From Rallus limicola (lineage: Eukaryota; Chordata; Aves; Gruiformes; Rallidae): a stretch of 64,000 bases of DNA. The notes under the pieces were generated by a model. The model did not search any database, was not told the origin of the DNA, and saw only the letters and a program-made list of their open reading frames with translations. Below are positions 49,001 through 63,000 of the stretch, piece by piece (positions within the stretch are counted from its first letter, which is position 1; each line of letters starts with the position of its first letter). Where the stretch lies: contig JAKCOZ010000002.1 of NCBI GenBank assembly GCA_022605955.1, forward strand, positions 70,970,783-71,034,782, given 5' to 3'. The translations under genes were made by a program, and so were the position numbers.

Positions 49001-52000
49001 ATAGCTGACTAACAGACAGCAACGCTGGCATGTTCCCCAAACTCATGGCCACCAGTCATTCAGTCACCAGAATACTGGTTTAATGGGAAACTTCAACTGT
49101 GTTCTGAGCTGTGTCTTCCTTGCCATAGTCATTCATTTCCTGAGATGCAGAATCCTCATCTAATTGTTCACAAGTCTTGGTGATCCTTGTTGGCCTGTCT
49201 TCCAAGTTCAGACTATTATTTGCAAGCACATAATGCACTCCTGCATTCTAACAGATGCTATACAGTGCCTTGATAACACAATTTTTCTTCCTTTCATTAT
49301 TGCCAACTTCCAATTTTTACTTTAAGTTCTGGAATAGCCCTGTATTCAGAAGTAGAAGACTGGTCCAGTGACTTTTCTTAGATGTCAATTAAGTCTTTTA
49401 CTTAGATAACCGAGAACTTGAAAACAGAGTTTAGAGATGGCATCTAGTATTTGGGGGATTTGGTGGTGGTATGCCCTAGACCAGGAAATTCTACAAATGC
49501 ACATGCCTTCCTCCACTCTGTTTTACTGCAACTGGCAAGATGAAACTCATGGAAGGAGATGGCATACACGAGCCAGTGACAAATACTCGTATTGAGACAC
49601 GGTAAGTGAGGGGATGCACTTTATTACTTCAGATTAAGTGCACAATCAAAGAAAAGATAAAGCCACCTGTTTGAATGTATGGATGACAATACCATTCACT
49701 TGGATGTTCCAGCCCTCTCTTGTAACTTTAATACTGTTTTAATGAAGCTACAATTGCCCAAAGTGGCACAAACTACTCACAGGATTCTCTGAGCATGGAG
49801 CAGTACACAGCTGCATACATGGTCGGTTATAACATGTAGTTACCATTCATTTATCCATTGCCATTACAAGCAAAGGCTGTGCACTGGTTTCCAGGAGATC
49901 AATATTCTGCTGTTTGTTGTCGTTCTAGAAGTTCCTAGAGAGTAAGTTCCTGGTTAAATTAGTCACCAACTTATGAGGGACATGCTTGGGGCAGGAAGCA
50001 AGATCGCTGTTGTATCACAACTAAATTGGTTAGCAGAAGCATATGTTCCTGTACAACGAAGGATAAACTTTCAGGTCAAAAATAGAAGGAGAAAGCACCT
50101 GAAAAAAAACCACCAGCACATTTATCATGGCACTTCCTTGGAATGTCAAGGTTCAAGTCCTCCTTTTTGAGAGACATGCTTGAATAGGTAAGCACAAACA
50201 AGACTGAGACTGTCAGAGCACTGTGTTCAACAATCTTAATCGGTGTTCAAGTTCTTTGACTAGATAGGGTTACAAATATCGCTCGCTCTCTCCATCTTCT
50301 AGAGGTCACCTAAACTGATTTTCTCTCTTGCTGGCACTTGAAGGGTACATTTATACCTTTGGATATCGTCAAGTTACAGAACAGCAAGACAGGATTATTT
50401 ACAGGAATTTTCCCTCTAAGACTGAAATATTATCAGTGTAGGAAGAAAGGTGGCAATAGACTACAAAGAGCAAAAATGCTTTGTGAATTCATGCTTGGTC
50501 TGCCCAGACACTCACATACAGGAAACAAGTGAAACTTTAAAGCTGAACAAACAAGGTTTGTGCTCTTCAGGAATGTATTCAAGTTTCAAGACAGTCTTTA
50601 GATATCTAGCAGTTTTTCTGAAGTCTCTCCTCATAAATTCTTCATAATAATTTCTCATTCCTTAGGTAAATCTCAGCCATCAGGACCTTGCTGCTCATCT
50701 TCCTTTGAACAAGCTTCCAGCATTCAAAGTGTAAGTCTGGCTGACCCTTTCTGAACTAACTTGTCAGTCCTCTCAGCAGCCTTTCTATGTCCATTACACA
50801 TTTGTCCTCTTTACAGAGCTGTCAGTCCTCGCCACTTGCCCCATATTCCTCACTTGCTCTCATCTAACTGAAGTCAAAGCTAGTACAGAAGCAAGTACAA
50901 AGCAAAGCAGTGCAGAATAGCTATGACACCTTGGATTCTCAAGACAAATCAGGGGAGCATGGAAGGTTTCTGTTTTGATTTATTGTTTGGATTTTTTTTT
51001 TCATTTTGTTTAAATATCCCTTCTGAATATTCCATTTACAGAGAGATAACTAAGTGAAGATGTTTTGTCTGCTGCTAATATCCTCTGGACTGATAAATAG
51101 AAGGCTTTCACATAACAGCAAGTACGTAAGTGGCAGAAATACTCTGCAGGAGGGGGGGAAAAGTTCTTATTTCTTAACAACAAACCACAACTTAGTCATT
51201 CGTTTGGAAAGTCAGAGCAGAGATGACTTTAACCATTACTACTGGAGTAACTCCTGCGTTAAATATTTGTCTTTACAATCAAGTTTTAATGCCAAACTAA
51301 CATACCACATCTAAGGTTGTGCTGACTTGAAACTTTTTGTGTTCCTGAACTATTTTTGAAGCATCTGTGCCCCCTGCTCTAGGAAAACTGCTACACAATG
51401 TGTAGTTGACATCATCAGTATTCTGGCTAGTAACAGAGACAGTGTTGATGGAATCAGATCCTTAATTGCCACAGGAAGGCTCATCTGTTCCCATGCATTC
51501 TGTGTTCTTTTAGATCTTCACCCAAAGCTGAGAGTTTTTCAGCAAAAGGCTACATTTAACACTGACATATAATCCAAGCTAGTTTACAGAGCATCTGGAA
51601 CAGTCTCAACATAACCTCTAGTGAAGCAAGAGACATTAAGTATAGCAGCAATATTATGTAGCTCTAGTGGACTATTCTGCATAACAGATCTATAAACAAT
51701 TTTTCCTGAAAAAAGCAGCTCAACATAGTCTCTAACAACTGAAAAAGCAGGATTCTCTGCTAAGATATCCCTTTGTGGTACAAGCTGAAGAATTAATCAA
51801 GAGGCTTAGGATTTCTCACTTTAAGCCTGTCAGAAGTTCAATCAGCTCAGTTTTTGTGGACTCAAAGATGCTTGCTGTGGTCATTCATTCAGAAAAATAC
51901 TGCAGCCAGACAAGAACAGTTGTACACTTGCTCTACAAGAAATTTTACCGAGTTAAGACTGCACTTTTGCACAGCAACAACACCACAGCAGAATTTAATT

Positions 52001-55000
52001 GTGAAGGTGTATTTGCTGATTAGAGAACAGCTGTTACCACACTTCTAAAAATATATTCAAGGCTACTGATTATTTATGGTAAACAAAATCTAACAGAAAT
52101 GCAATAACCTGGTTACAGTTTATATTCTGGTAGCCAAACAGCTCCAGTGATTAGAAGCCCCACAGGTGCAGTGGCTATTGAGAATTTTCAGGAGGTATTG
52201 CTGAACAGCAATAGTTTGAGTCCTATCAATCCTAAGAGTTTCACCTGCAGCGTCACCTAACGGGAATACGGAGCAACTGGACAATCCACAGCCATTGTTC
52301 CAAATGTTGTAGTTTCAGGGGGAAGAAAAACAAACACTGTTTTTATATTAAAGAAAAATATTATGATCCCTATAAAGGAAACTAACAGTTATATCAGTCC
52401 TCCTAGAAGCATATTTTTATATTTTATACATTTTTAATTTTTGTCTTTCAGTCCCAGAAGACACAAGGCTCCAAAACCAAGAGGGACAACCTCTACAAAG
52501 CTATACACAGCACTGCACCCCTGCATCAGGCAAATGACAAGACAGACACCTTGGCAGTTTTGCCAAGCTGTTCAGAGAGAACAGCTTGATCCACACAACA
52601 CTGCTAGTTAGCAGGCTGCAGTCAGTGCTCTCTAGAAAGCACAAGCTCTCCGAGCCACCTGACAAGGCTGCCAATGCCAACAGACTGCCTGCAGCCCTGT
52701 GAGAGATGGAATTCCACCAGGAGCTGGTGGGTGAAGTACTAGAGAGAAGGGGGAGGCTGGGCACACATTGCTTGAAAGGCTGCCAGGGCAAGGTTATTGG
52801 TCTCACCCAGGTGATCTGGAAGGTATCCAGATATGCAGGCTACTGCCTGGATCCCTACAGATCCCCCTTGGTTTTGTGGAAGGACTCCACTTGAGCTCTG
52901 AGCATCAACAGTCCTGTAAGAGGGGCAATGCTGGGACTCGAAGCTCCCACACAGAAATTGTCCTGTCACTCCCTCTGAGACTCTGCAGGAATGCTGTAGC
53001 CTAGCAAAGACTTATAATTTTCTCCCTTAAGATTCAAGCAGTGCAAATCCATTATTTTAATATTTGTCCTTGATTCAAGTTGCTTACAGTTAGGCATCAA
53101 ATCCAAGTGTGACTTATTATACCCTACCTTTAGTTCCACAGTATGGGAAGACTCCACACCAGAGCATGTATCAGAGAGCTGAGGAGTGTCCAGCTCCAAA
53201 TGCCAGCCTCTGAAACAGTTCTCCCAATACGACTGCTTAGCTGACTTGACTACAAGAGTAAAGCACGTATATACCACCAAATCATCACAGCCACCCTGGA
53301 ACTACAACTATATGTTATACAGGAACACTAGCTTTGATTTTAACTCAAGACTAACCAAAAATCAATGCAAGGGGCAGTGACAGAAGTGTTACAAACCCAC
53401 TGCCACATCCATGTGTGCTATTCCCAAATGGGTTTTAGATTCTGCTACAGCCTCCCCTTGAGATAAGATGCACAGAAGAGGACACTGCACACACCAGCAA
53501 AGTACTCACTGCTCCACAAAGTGAAAAGGCAGCACCCTGGTTTTATTATAAACTAGACCACAGCCCTGGAATAACCCATAACCTAACAGGAGTTAACAGG
53601 CAAAAACCACCTCTCTCTTCCTTTGGCTGGTTTTTAAGAGTGCCAGCTCAATCTTTTTTGCAAGGATTGATCACATATTAACTTTTACTGTACAGCCTCC
53701 TTGGTCAGATGATTCACTTGTACATATGGATTGGTTCTCTACAGCCTCAAGGACTTGGTGCCATGTATAAGCTACCAAGTCTGCTCTACTCACATTTAAC
53801 CCTTTAGGCTTCAACTTCACTAGCTTTTAAGCCTGATGTAGGAAAGCCTGAATTACATATAAGCAGCAATAGCAGGATGATGGCTTAGAGGAAGGACATT
53901 GGTCTGAGCTGGCACACCTGAAGCAATCATTCTACAGTCACTAAGCTTGTTACCATCAATCCACAGAATTTTATTTCTTGGGCTAAATGACATCTAAGAC
54001 GTGCAAATCTACAGCAGAAAATAATTGGAGGAACTCATAAAGGGCCTTTCCATCACTAACATTTAAAAAAAGCATTAGTGGAAAAACAATTACTGCAAAT
54101 TCTACGTATTCTGCACAGGGACAAGCAATACAAAGATTCAAGTTAAATGATGCCTTTATAGTCTTATGGTCAGAAGTCAAAGCTGCCCCTAATCTAAACT
54201 GCAGAAAGCACTAGCAGCTTCACTGTGTGCCATTTTCTCCAAAGCTGTGTATTCCGGACTGTTCCTCCAAGGACATAATACACCTCCATCATTAAGAAGC
54301 CAAAAGAGACAGAATATTTATGTTGGTCACAGACATCATTATTTAGTTCTGTTAAGTACCAACACCAAACGGCAGCTGCTGGGTCAAACATTCACTTTAC
54401 AGGACAGAAAGCCATGAAACTCTCATCCAGATCAGAAGTGAGTCAGAAACACTAGCAGTTCACACAGCAAGTATTTCACCACTCTGCACTGCGGGTAGAA
54501 AACGCCTACACAGGGCTGAGACAAGTGAGTACACTTCAGTAACTTCATACAGTTGGAGTAACTCTGCCTCCAGTGTTTCAGCTTAAAGTAAGAAAGCAAA
54601 CCTCATATTTGGACAGGTATTTGGGCTGTGCATAGCATAAGGGTTGTTGGTTTTGTTGGTTTTTTTATGGGAATGAGGAAGAAACTGTTGAAAAGCAAAC
54701 AAAGAGAAGCAGCTTAACTACCTCACAAAAGTTAATTGAGCTTGCACAATTGAATACTGTCCTATAAAGAATGACTCTTTTTTTTCAAAGCAATCTCAGT
54801 AAGTTTAAGTTTGAATGACAGAATCATTTCATGTATCTGTATCAAGCTCACCAAAACACGTTAACAATGCTGCAGTTTGCAGATTTCCATCTATAAATCC
54901 AACAATGTAAGACACACAAACAAGGATCTTCATGTCCTGCTCAGTCAGGACTCTGAATACACCGTTTGTTGAAACAAGTTCCCTGGTACGTGAAGTCCCT

Positions 55001-56717
55001 GAGTGCTGGAGAAGCTGGATTGAGAAGGGCTGCCTGGGCAGAGGAAGGGGAAAAAAAAACAACCCACCAAACCCAACAAAATAGAAAAACCACAGACCCA
55101 CACCCAGTGCTGAGTAATCCGAGAAAATAAGTAGGGGGAAAGTCATGAAACTTCTCCTGGTAGGAAAATACATACTCCTAACTGCTAAAGGCTAAAAGAG
55201 AAAAACAAACAGGAAAAAAAAATTAGCTGAGCAGACCATGCAGGAAGAATTCACCCTACATCTCCATCCCCTGGATCTCTCATTTGCATGTCTCTAGCTT
55301 TAGAGATTTACTAGTGTGCTCTCTCCTTCCTTCAGCAGGTACTGGGGGATGTTCCTAGAAGAGGAAACTGTTTCTACCTTGGATGTTTTCCCTTCAAATC
55401 CACTACTGGGGTTCTGTTTTCTCTGAGCCAAGTTAAACATACCAGAGGCATTTTCACAAGTCATTTGGGTAGTGCAAGGCTCACGAACGTCAACTGCAAG
55501 CAATTAGTGGTGCATTAGGAACTTTCTCCAGGGGAAACTGCTTCACAAGAAGCAGGGGTAGAAGGGATTGGCACCTGAAATCCGCTTGCTTCAGTTCTCT
55601 GAAAAGTCTGTGTCTAAACCTGCAAGATTGCGAAGCAGAGTTTGGTGGTTGAACTTTAAATGGTTCAAAAACACTTTCAAAAAAAGAAAAAGAAAAAAGG
55701 AAAAAGGAGCAGCAGTCCATGAAAATAAATTTAAGAACACACTGGATGTAATAAGCTTCCTTGGGCTGGATTTCTTACATCTACAAAGAGGTTTCTAGTC
55801 AAAACTAGGTATGCCAAAGTCAGCCCCCAATGACTGTCACAACTCTCATGCAGAAGGCCAAGGTTCAGTTTGCCTACAAGTACCAAATGTTCAAATTACT
55901 TCTGCTCTTCTTACCATCCACAAGGCAGATGGTCTGGTGGCTAGGGCACTTCATTTCTGGCCATAGAGAAGGGTCATAAAAGAATATGGGGATGGTCTCT
56001 GACTTTTCTTAAAGCAGAAGAGCAAAAAGAAAAAGGCATATTCTCAGCTGATCAAGAGAGTTAAACAGATTCTAACCAAGGCACAGGCACACACAGAGGT
56101 CTAAAAATCAAGCTGTCTCAGGCAATCAAGGCTTCCATATCAATAGAAGTTGTTAACTGAGTCCATTAACTATTTTCTTGACAAATCACTGCATTGCTGA
56201 GAACGGCAAATGTGAAAGGCAGCAGAAGAAACCACAGTAAAGCCTCCTTAACTGTTTCATACAACCTGCCTCTCCTCACCCAAGGCAAAGGCAGGAACAA
56301 CTGCCTGCTTAAGCTCCCAGTTTCTAAAGGTTAAGTCTTGCCAGTTCAGCACCTACCTCTAGTTGCACAGAATCTGGTTTGTGATTTCTCCCCACTGTGT
56401 CCCTGAATTTCAAATTTGTGTATTAAGACTGAGAACTTGTGGGTTTTGATTATTTCCATCCACATTTCAAATTAAGGGTGGGCAACTAACAGATGTGTTA
56501 TGGACAAACTAGACTCATTCCTAAAAATTATTCTAGGTACACAAACCAGAACTTCCATGTACTACAAACTGTGATTTCACATATGAGTGGCAATACAAAC
56601 CAAACACAAGCCAAGCATATTATAGTAGAGAAGCAGCACTCAGGATACTGAGAATGGTTGTTATCTCAAATATATTTGAAAGATTCCCAGAAATTCCACT
56701 GCAAGAGCTTTACATCT

Positions 56718-56753
56718 TGGGGAAAAAGGAAGAAAAAAAGAAAGAAAGAAAAA
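56718..56753. repeat. Purine-only GAAA-type tract
   Basis: A continuous run of A and G containing AAAGAAAGAAAG units; a simple sequence repeat. Confidence 0.8.
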
Positions 56754-57020
56754 ATAATTCAAAACAAGTGACATTCAAATACCAGCAAGCCAGAGAGTAT
56801 GATTTGGTTTAAGCAGAATAGTCTTTACTCACACAGGAATATCTACTGCCATAATCATCTCCTGTTCACATCTAATCTCAGTGCACCAGTTTAGCAGCCA
56901 ATCCTACATCTCCATCCTATCACATGAAAGCATGGTTCAGTAACTTTGCACAGAAAGGACCAGATACAAGACACAGCACTATCCTACTGAGTGTACTTCA
57001 AGAAGCCTGCTCAGCATTAG

Positions 57021-57068
57021 CATGCAAAACTAAAATGGAAAACTAACATGCAAAACTAAAATGGAAAA
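57021..57068. repeat. 26-bp tandem duplication
   Basis: CATGCAAAACTAAAATGG plus AAAA occurs at 57021-57042 and again at 57047-57068, a period of 26 with identical copies, so the duplication is recent. Confidence 0.9.
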
Positions 57069-60000
57069 AACCTCAGTATTCAGGTGTAGTTATATGCTAA
57101 GTACCTGTATGTTTGCTCATAACACCACACAATGGAAAAATACATTTTAAAAGCTATTTGACAAAGCAATCACAAGTCTTACAGCCACAGATTTAGTGCA
57201 ACAACACAGAGCTTACTGTTATGACAGCTTGATGAATCAGGTGGCTATGTCTACCTTATCCTTTGATATAAAGTGTAACTCTCGTTCTACAAGGAGAAAA
57301 TACCAGTTCTAGTATAGAACTATATTTACTAATATAAATGTTAAATGTTCAGCATGAAGCATGTATGCAAATCAAGTTAGATCAGTGAATAATACAGACA
57401 CCAAACCAACCACAGGAGAATTGCTTCTGCTCTGAATCAAACAATGTAAGAGCAAAGTCCAAGTCAGACTGTGCTAAAGGAAATCAGAGCACCAGCAACC
57501 ATGAGCATCAACACCTCACCAAGCAGCAGCCCACATTCGCCTCGTGTCACCCCATGGCCTGGACAGATTCATCCTGCACGTACCCAGAAGGTCAATACAT
57601 TAAAAAAAATTTAGTATGGAAGGGAAAACCAAATGCCAGCTTAAAGAACATTCCTGTGGTCTCACCACCAGACCTCTCTCAAATTAAGGCTGCCAAGTTC
57701 TATCTATCTCGTGTTACAAGAGCCACAAGAGTTTGACAGCCCTGTCATGCCATCTCACCTTTGTGCTGAGATGCACAGAGCCAGCTGAGGTCCAGGAAAG
57801 CTGACAGCTCCTCCAGCACAAAAGGAGCCACCTCAGCAGCTTTTAACAGCTAAAGAAGTGCAGCTGCAGCAGTCAGTGCTACTCACTCCAACATCAACAT
57901 CACCTACAAGGTTTTTAACATAGTCACGATGGGGGACACCCGAAAACAAAACTCTTCTGACTGCAGGCTTCCACACATTTTCCCCACATCAGGAATAAAC
58001 CCCCAACAAGTTCAGGCACTCCTTCAGAAAGTTATGGATGCCTGAAAAGAGTGTCAGCATAGGAAGGAAAATTAAGATCCCTCCCAAAGAAGGGTGCCTA
58101 TATAAGAGTCCCTACCCAGAGCAGAATGGCAGAAGTTACCTTTAGGTTACTGACTAGGAAAAAAAAAAAATAATAAAAAAGAGGTGAGAGTCACAAGACC
58201 ACTTTCTGCTTAATACCCAACACATTCAGAAACAAACAAGATGTCAGTGCTGTCATGTTTATTTAGAAAGAATATATACAGAGAAATACCAGTCACAAGA
58301 TCCTTCTCCTGAGAGAAGGTGCTTGCAGACTTGCAGGTACTGGTTAAGCACTTGAGTAACAACAGCAGTTTCCTGCAGAGAACAAAACTCAGCAGCTGTA
58401 CTGATGCAGATACAAAGCACCTCCTTACATCAACTAAAGGCTCTCCAGTAAAGCAAAAACCCAGCCAACAGCTGAAAGTCAGGAGACCTTGGTTGCCAGG
58501 CACAGGAGGGCACATCTGTTTTTCAAGCACCCGAATACACCGTCACAGACTGCGCGGCCTACAGTGGAGTGACATGGAATGGGACAAGATACGCCAGGAT
58601 TATACAGACATTTTTTGCCCCAGAGATGAAAGCCCCCTTCCAGGCAGCAATCAGCACTACCTGATCACTTAGATCCCAGGGTCCCTCAGGTGATAGTGAA
58701 CACGCTCCTTCACTCCACCTATCAAGGAAATGACCGGTTTTGGAGTAACAAAAAGCATCACATTAGTCAGCTGTGTCAAGTGCAACAGTTTCCCCTTTTC
58801 TGTTTGAAAAGGGTACCTGCTCACACATAGACAGGGGGTGTATGTAGGTCAGAGCCCAAAGCAGTTCCACCATTCCCCTTCTGTCACATGTTTAAGCAGA
58901 TTCAGCTTAATGCACCTTCCCAGACCTTCTGATGGAGATGCTGGCTCACTGCACTATGGGTTAACCTCAACTCTCTGTGCAGGACGTTTAACACTGGCCA
59001 CAGTTTCCACTTGGACTACTTAAATGTACTCAACACTATTCCTCATGTGCACTTTCCACCTTTCAATGGCAATAAGATAAAAAGACTTTATTAAGAAAAG
59101 TCTTAGGCTTTTTGGAAAAGCATTCTTACCTGTCCTACTCCACTTGGGTCTGTCTCTTACCATAACGATGCAGGCATGGAACTAAAGCTAATTCCTCCCC
59201 TCCCTCCTCTGCCATTTCAAGGTTAGAATGGGAGACATTAAAAATAGGCATTATTCCTAAAAGGCTGATAGCCTAAGAAATAGTATAAATGTAAGGTATC
59301 ACCATTGCCTTACAATCCTTCTAAAGCTATTTATGGAATTTCTTTGGAAATAATTACTACTCTTATCTAGCAGAGCCCAACATGCAGGTCTGGCTGCCAC
59401 ATCCAGCCTTTCCTCCTGCATATCTGTCTTAGGGATAAAGGTAAAAAAAAATAAATCACAGCAGAGCTAAAAGCTGACCTGCTTACTTGGCCCAAACCCC
59501 TTGAATGACCAATAGGGAATGGCACCAAGAGAGAAGCAGCCCACTTTCACCTCAACTGCAGCTTTTTAAGTTTTTTAAGTTACTGATTTACTTGATCCTT
59601 GTGTCAGGCTTTATCCTTGAGATCTGGATGCTTCTTTGTAGGTTAATTAATCCCACCTACCAGTTCAGCTCTAGTAAGAGACTGTATTACAATTTAATAA
59701 TACATCTGAGTAATAACCATATTGGTATAAATACATTTTGCAGTATTACATTAGTTTCCTTTTTCCCCCCCCCCATTCTAGGTATAGGTCTCCCCTCCCC
59801 ATAAGGGGGGGCACACTAAACTTCCTCAATCACTTTTAAAAGTTTGATTGGTCTTTCTTTTATTTAGAAATCCAATAGTGGTAGCTTGTTTCCTATACTA
59901 GCTTAGCTAAAGATAGCAACAGATGAAAAAGCAATGCCTTTGCATGCAAGGATCAATGATCAAAGATCACCTCAAACACTCAGAATACCATAAAACCCAC

Positions 60001-63000
60001 TAAGTGGAGGGCTTTTATCATTCCCAGCTCTCCATTTTAACAATTACAACTTGATTGTTCTTCCACAGCTTTAATAGAAAATGGCATATTATACTAGTTT
60101 TGCCAACACATCAACCAGCCTTCCAGGAAATAATGTGTCAGCAACATATGGAAACTACTTGCAAGGGATTTTTGGCATTTCTCTTCCAGCCTGGCATGGT
60201 TTTAGCATTAATTGTGGAAGCCACTAATACTTCTGTTTTAGCTGTTAAATTTAAAACTCCAGGGAGCATTAAATCAATGACAGCACACAGTCATGGGATA
60301 GAAGCTATCAAACCTCCTTCACAAAGATTACCAGCTTCTATGTAATTTTTGCAACTAACACATTTACTTTGGACTACATTTAGGCACACAGCTTCAGAAA
60401 GTACAAGTAATCTTATTATCAGAGGATAAGTACCAAAGAATAAGCTGTGAGAGCCACATGTAAGACCATGCTTCTGTATTTATGGAATAAAGAGCTTCAA
60501 GCAATACATTTGGAAAGTTATTTGGAATACAGTAGCATCTCACGCTAGGGCATGAGAGAAAGACACACCACAAACTATCTACCACAGACAAAGCACAAGC
60601 CTTTTAAAAGAGAGTAATTGAGGCTGAGTTAGATTAGTCATCAAAAGCTCTCCTCGGTGGCATACATCAGAGCACAAGCAATCAGGAAGATTGAGGGGAA
60701 AAGAAGAAAAAAACCCCAAAGCACCAAAACAAACACAGAAACCAGACTGCACAGAGTCCTTTCACGAGATTTTAGCTTTCAAAGATCAGTTCAGCCACGC
60801 AGCAATAAAAGGCTCAGGCTGTAGAATTTTCCTTAGACTGTCTGCCAGCACTGCATCAAAAACTCCCTGCATGCTAGCAACACGTCCCAAGAGCACGTTT
60901 GACAAGAATTTCACAAATTTGACAGATGATACTTGCGAAGAGATATTTTCTGTAATGCTTCAGACTTTATTTACAGTGAGACACGAGAGCTCTGTTCAAC
61001 AAAGCAACTGGTTACCCTGGCCAGGTCTGGACCGAGAGGAGGATGGAGTTGTTCAACTCCCATTTGTGTCACTGTGAGACTTGTAAGATTTAAAAAGCAG
61101 GAAGAACTATTTCTGTAAAGCTGTGGGCTACCACAACTCAAATATAGAGCCAGGCTACAAACTTACCCCAGAGCAGCTACGGTTCTCCCAGGAGTTTTTG
61201 CACAGTACCTCCTGTACTGCCTGCACAAGGCTCCTAAGGAGCTGGAAGCTTGGAGCTCACAGGCACCCACATGAAGAAGCAATGCCCCTGCAGTCTAAGT
61301 CATAAAGAGAGGTGCATATGGACACACAGGTGTTTCCCCCACACCCTGCCACTGTCCTTCCACCGTGCATCACCAGTTAGAAGCAGCAGCTGCCCTACCA
61401 GACAGTTTTATATTGAAAATGTCTGCAGAGCAGCTTGGGCAAGTGCAATCTTAGCCTGCCTTCAGAGAGCCTGAGGAAAGAACGGCTGTTTGGTACAGGC
61501 ATCTTGCAGCACATCAAAGAATTAGTATTCCTGCCCTAAAAGCTAGCAGTTCTCCCTCAACTTTTTTGTGAGAGATAAACCACAGTCTCTTACTACTGTC
61601 TGCTACAGGCAAGGAAAGCAAAATACAGCACTTCCAAAGCTCAACTGGAGACTACTCAATTAACTTAACCACATAATAGATTTACCCTAGAAGTGTATAA
61701 TTTGCTCTTACACTTACTTAACTGTAGCCTTCTCAATTAATTTTACACTGCAGGAAAAGTAAAAGAAAAAAGGTAGGAAAGCTAGGATACACTAGCTGTG
61801 TAAAGAAGTGTTACGGTTACTTTCACCCTCTGAAATTATTTCTTTCCCCAGGGCAGAAAAGATTTGCAATAAATATAAACAAATAGATTTTAACAAAGTC
61901 AATTTAAATATGAAATTATGACAGCTATATTAATCTTCACTGTAACATATTAATCATTCAAATTAAAACATTTGAGTGGCATGTGCTCACCAACAACCTT
62001 TTAAACACAGACAAACCACTGGCTTCAGGTACAGAAATGTAGAGTTCAAGAGCTCAATGTTTCAGAATAACTTCTCTTTCTGAACAAAATCCAGAAGTTT
62101 CCATTCATTTAATTTATTCAGGAATAATGACTGGGTTTTCAAGCAATAATAAAAAAGAAACTAAGTAAATTAAAACAAACAAAAAAATCAACCTATGATA
62201 CTTCTGGGAAAAGGAACTTGGAAATCTAAGGTATAAAATTCTTAAAGTGTTTCCTCTTGGCAATATGTAATCTTCCATTACAAAGAGAATTGATAATACA
62301 CCATCCTTAAAAGACAGCATAGAGTATCAACCAATACTCCATCCTACACAGCAACCCATGAAAATTCTTACGTATTACAAAGACATAAAGACATCCTTTA
62401 ACAGACACTGAACAAACTCTAGACTATCCCATGTTCCTAGACAATCTCTACTGATGAGCTTTGGGGCATTAGAGCTTCAAGGTGTCAGATAAACTCATTT
62501 AGCAAATCCTAATTCTCTTTCTGTTCTGGAAAAGAGCCTTGTAGAAGTTACCTGGTTGGCAATAAGCTTCAAACTCTAACAGCACACTACAGCTCCACTG
62601 AGTTACTAGTGGAAGCTCAGAATACTGGAGGAGCATTGACACAACACAGCTTGCCATCGAGACCCCACCTCAGTGCCTCAAATACTGGCTTCCCAGTTTG
62701 TTATGTTTACTATTGGAGAAACGCAGATGCACCAGAAACTTCACAGAAATGCAGAGAGCTGAGCACCCACAGAGCAGGGATAGGTGTCTGCAGGCTATAA
62801 CCATCTCAGAGCAAAAAAACCCTCACACAAATCAGAAGGAAACAAAGCAGTTATATACCCACCGACTCGGGGAAAACCCAGTTTGAAAAGCTGCCCCTCA
62901 GCATCACAGCCATTCTCCCTTCACAGTTTCAGAGTGGCAAATTCAGCTGGAGCATGGGGCAGAGCAGGACACATTAAACAGAGCTCTAACAAACATGCGC

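Noticed and set aside
50140..50165. GGTTCAAGTCC, a tRNA B-box-like sequence
   Set aside because: No matching A box, no acceptor or anticodon stem around it; not a tRNA.
60691..61077. 128-codon plus-strand open frame
   Set aside because: No recognisable motif, no splice or promoter context; probably chance.
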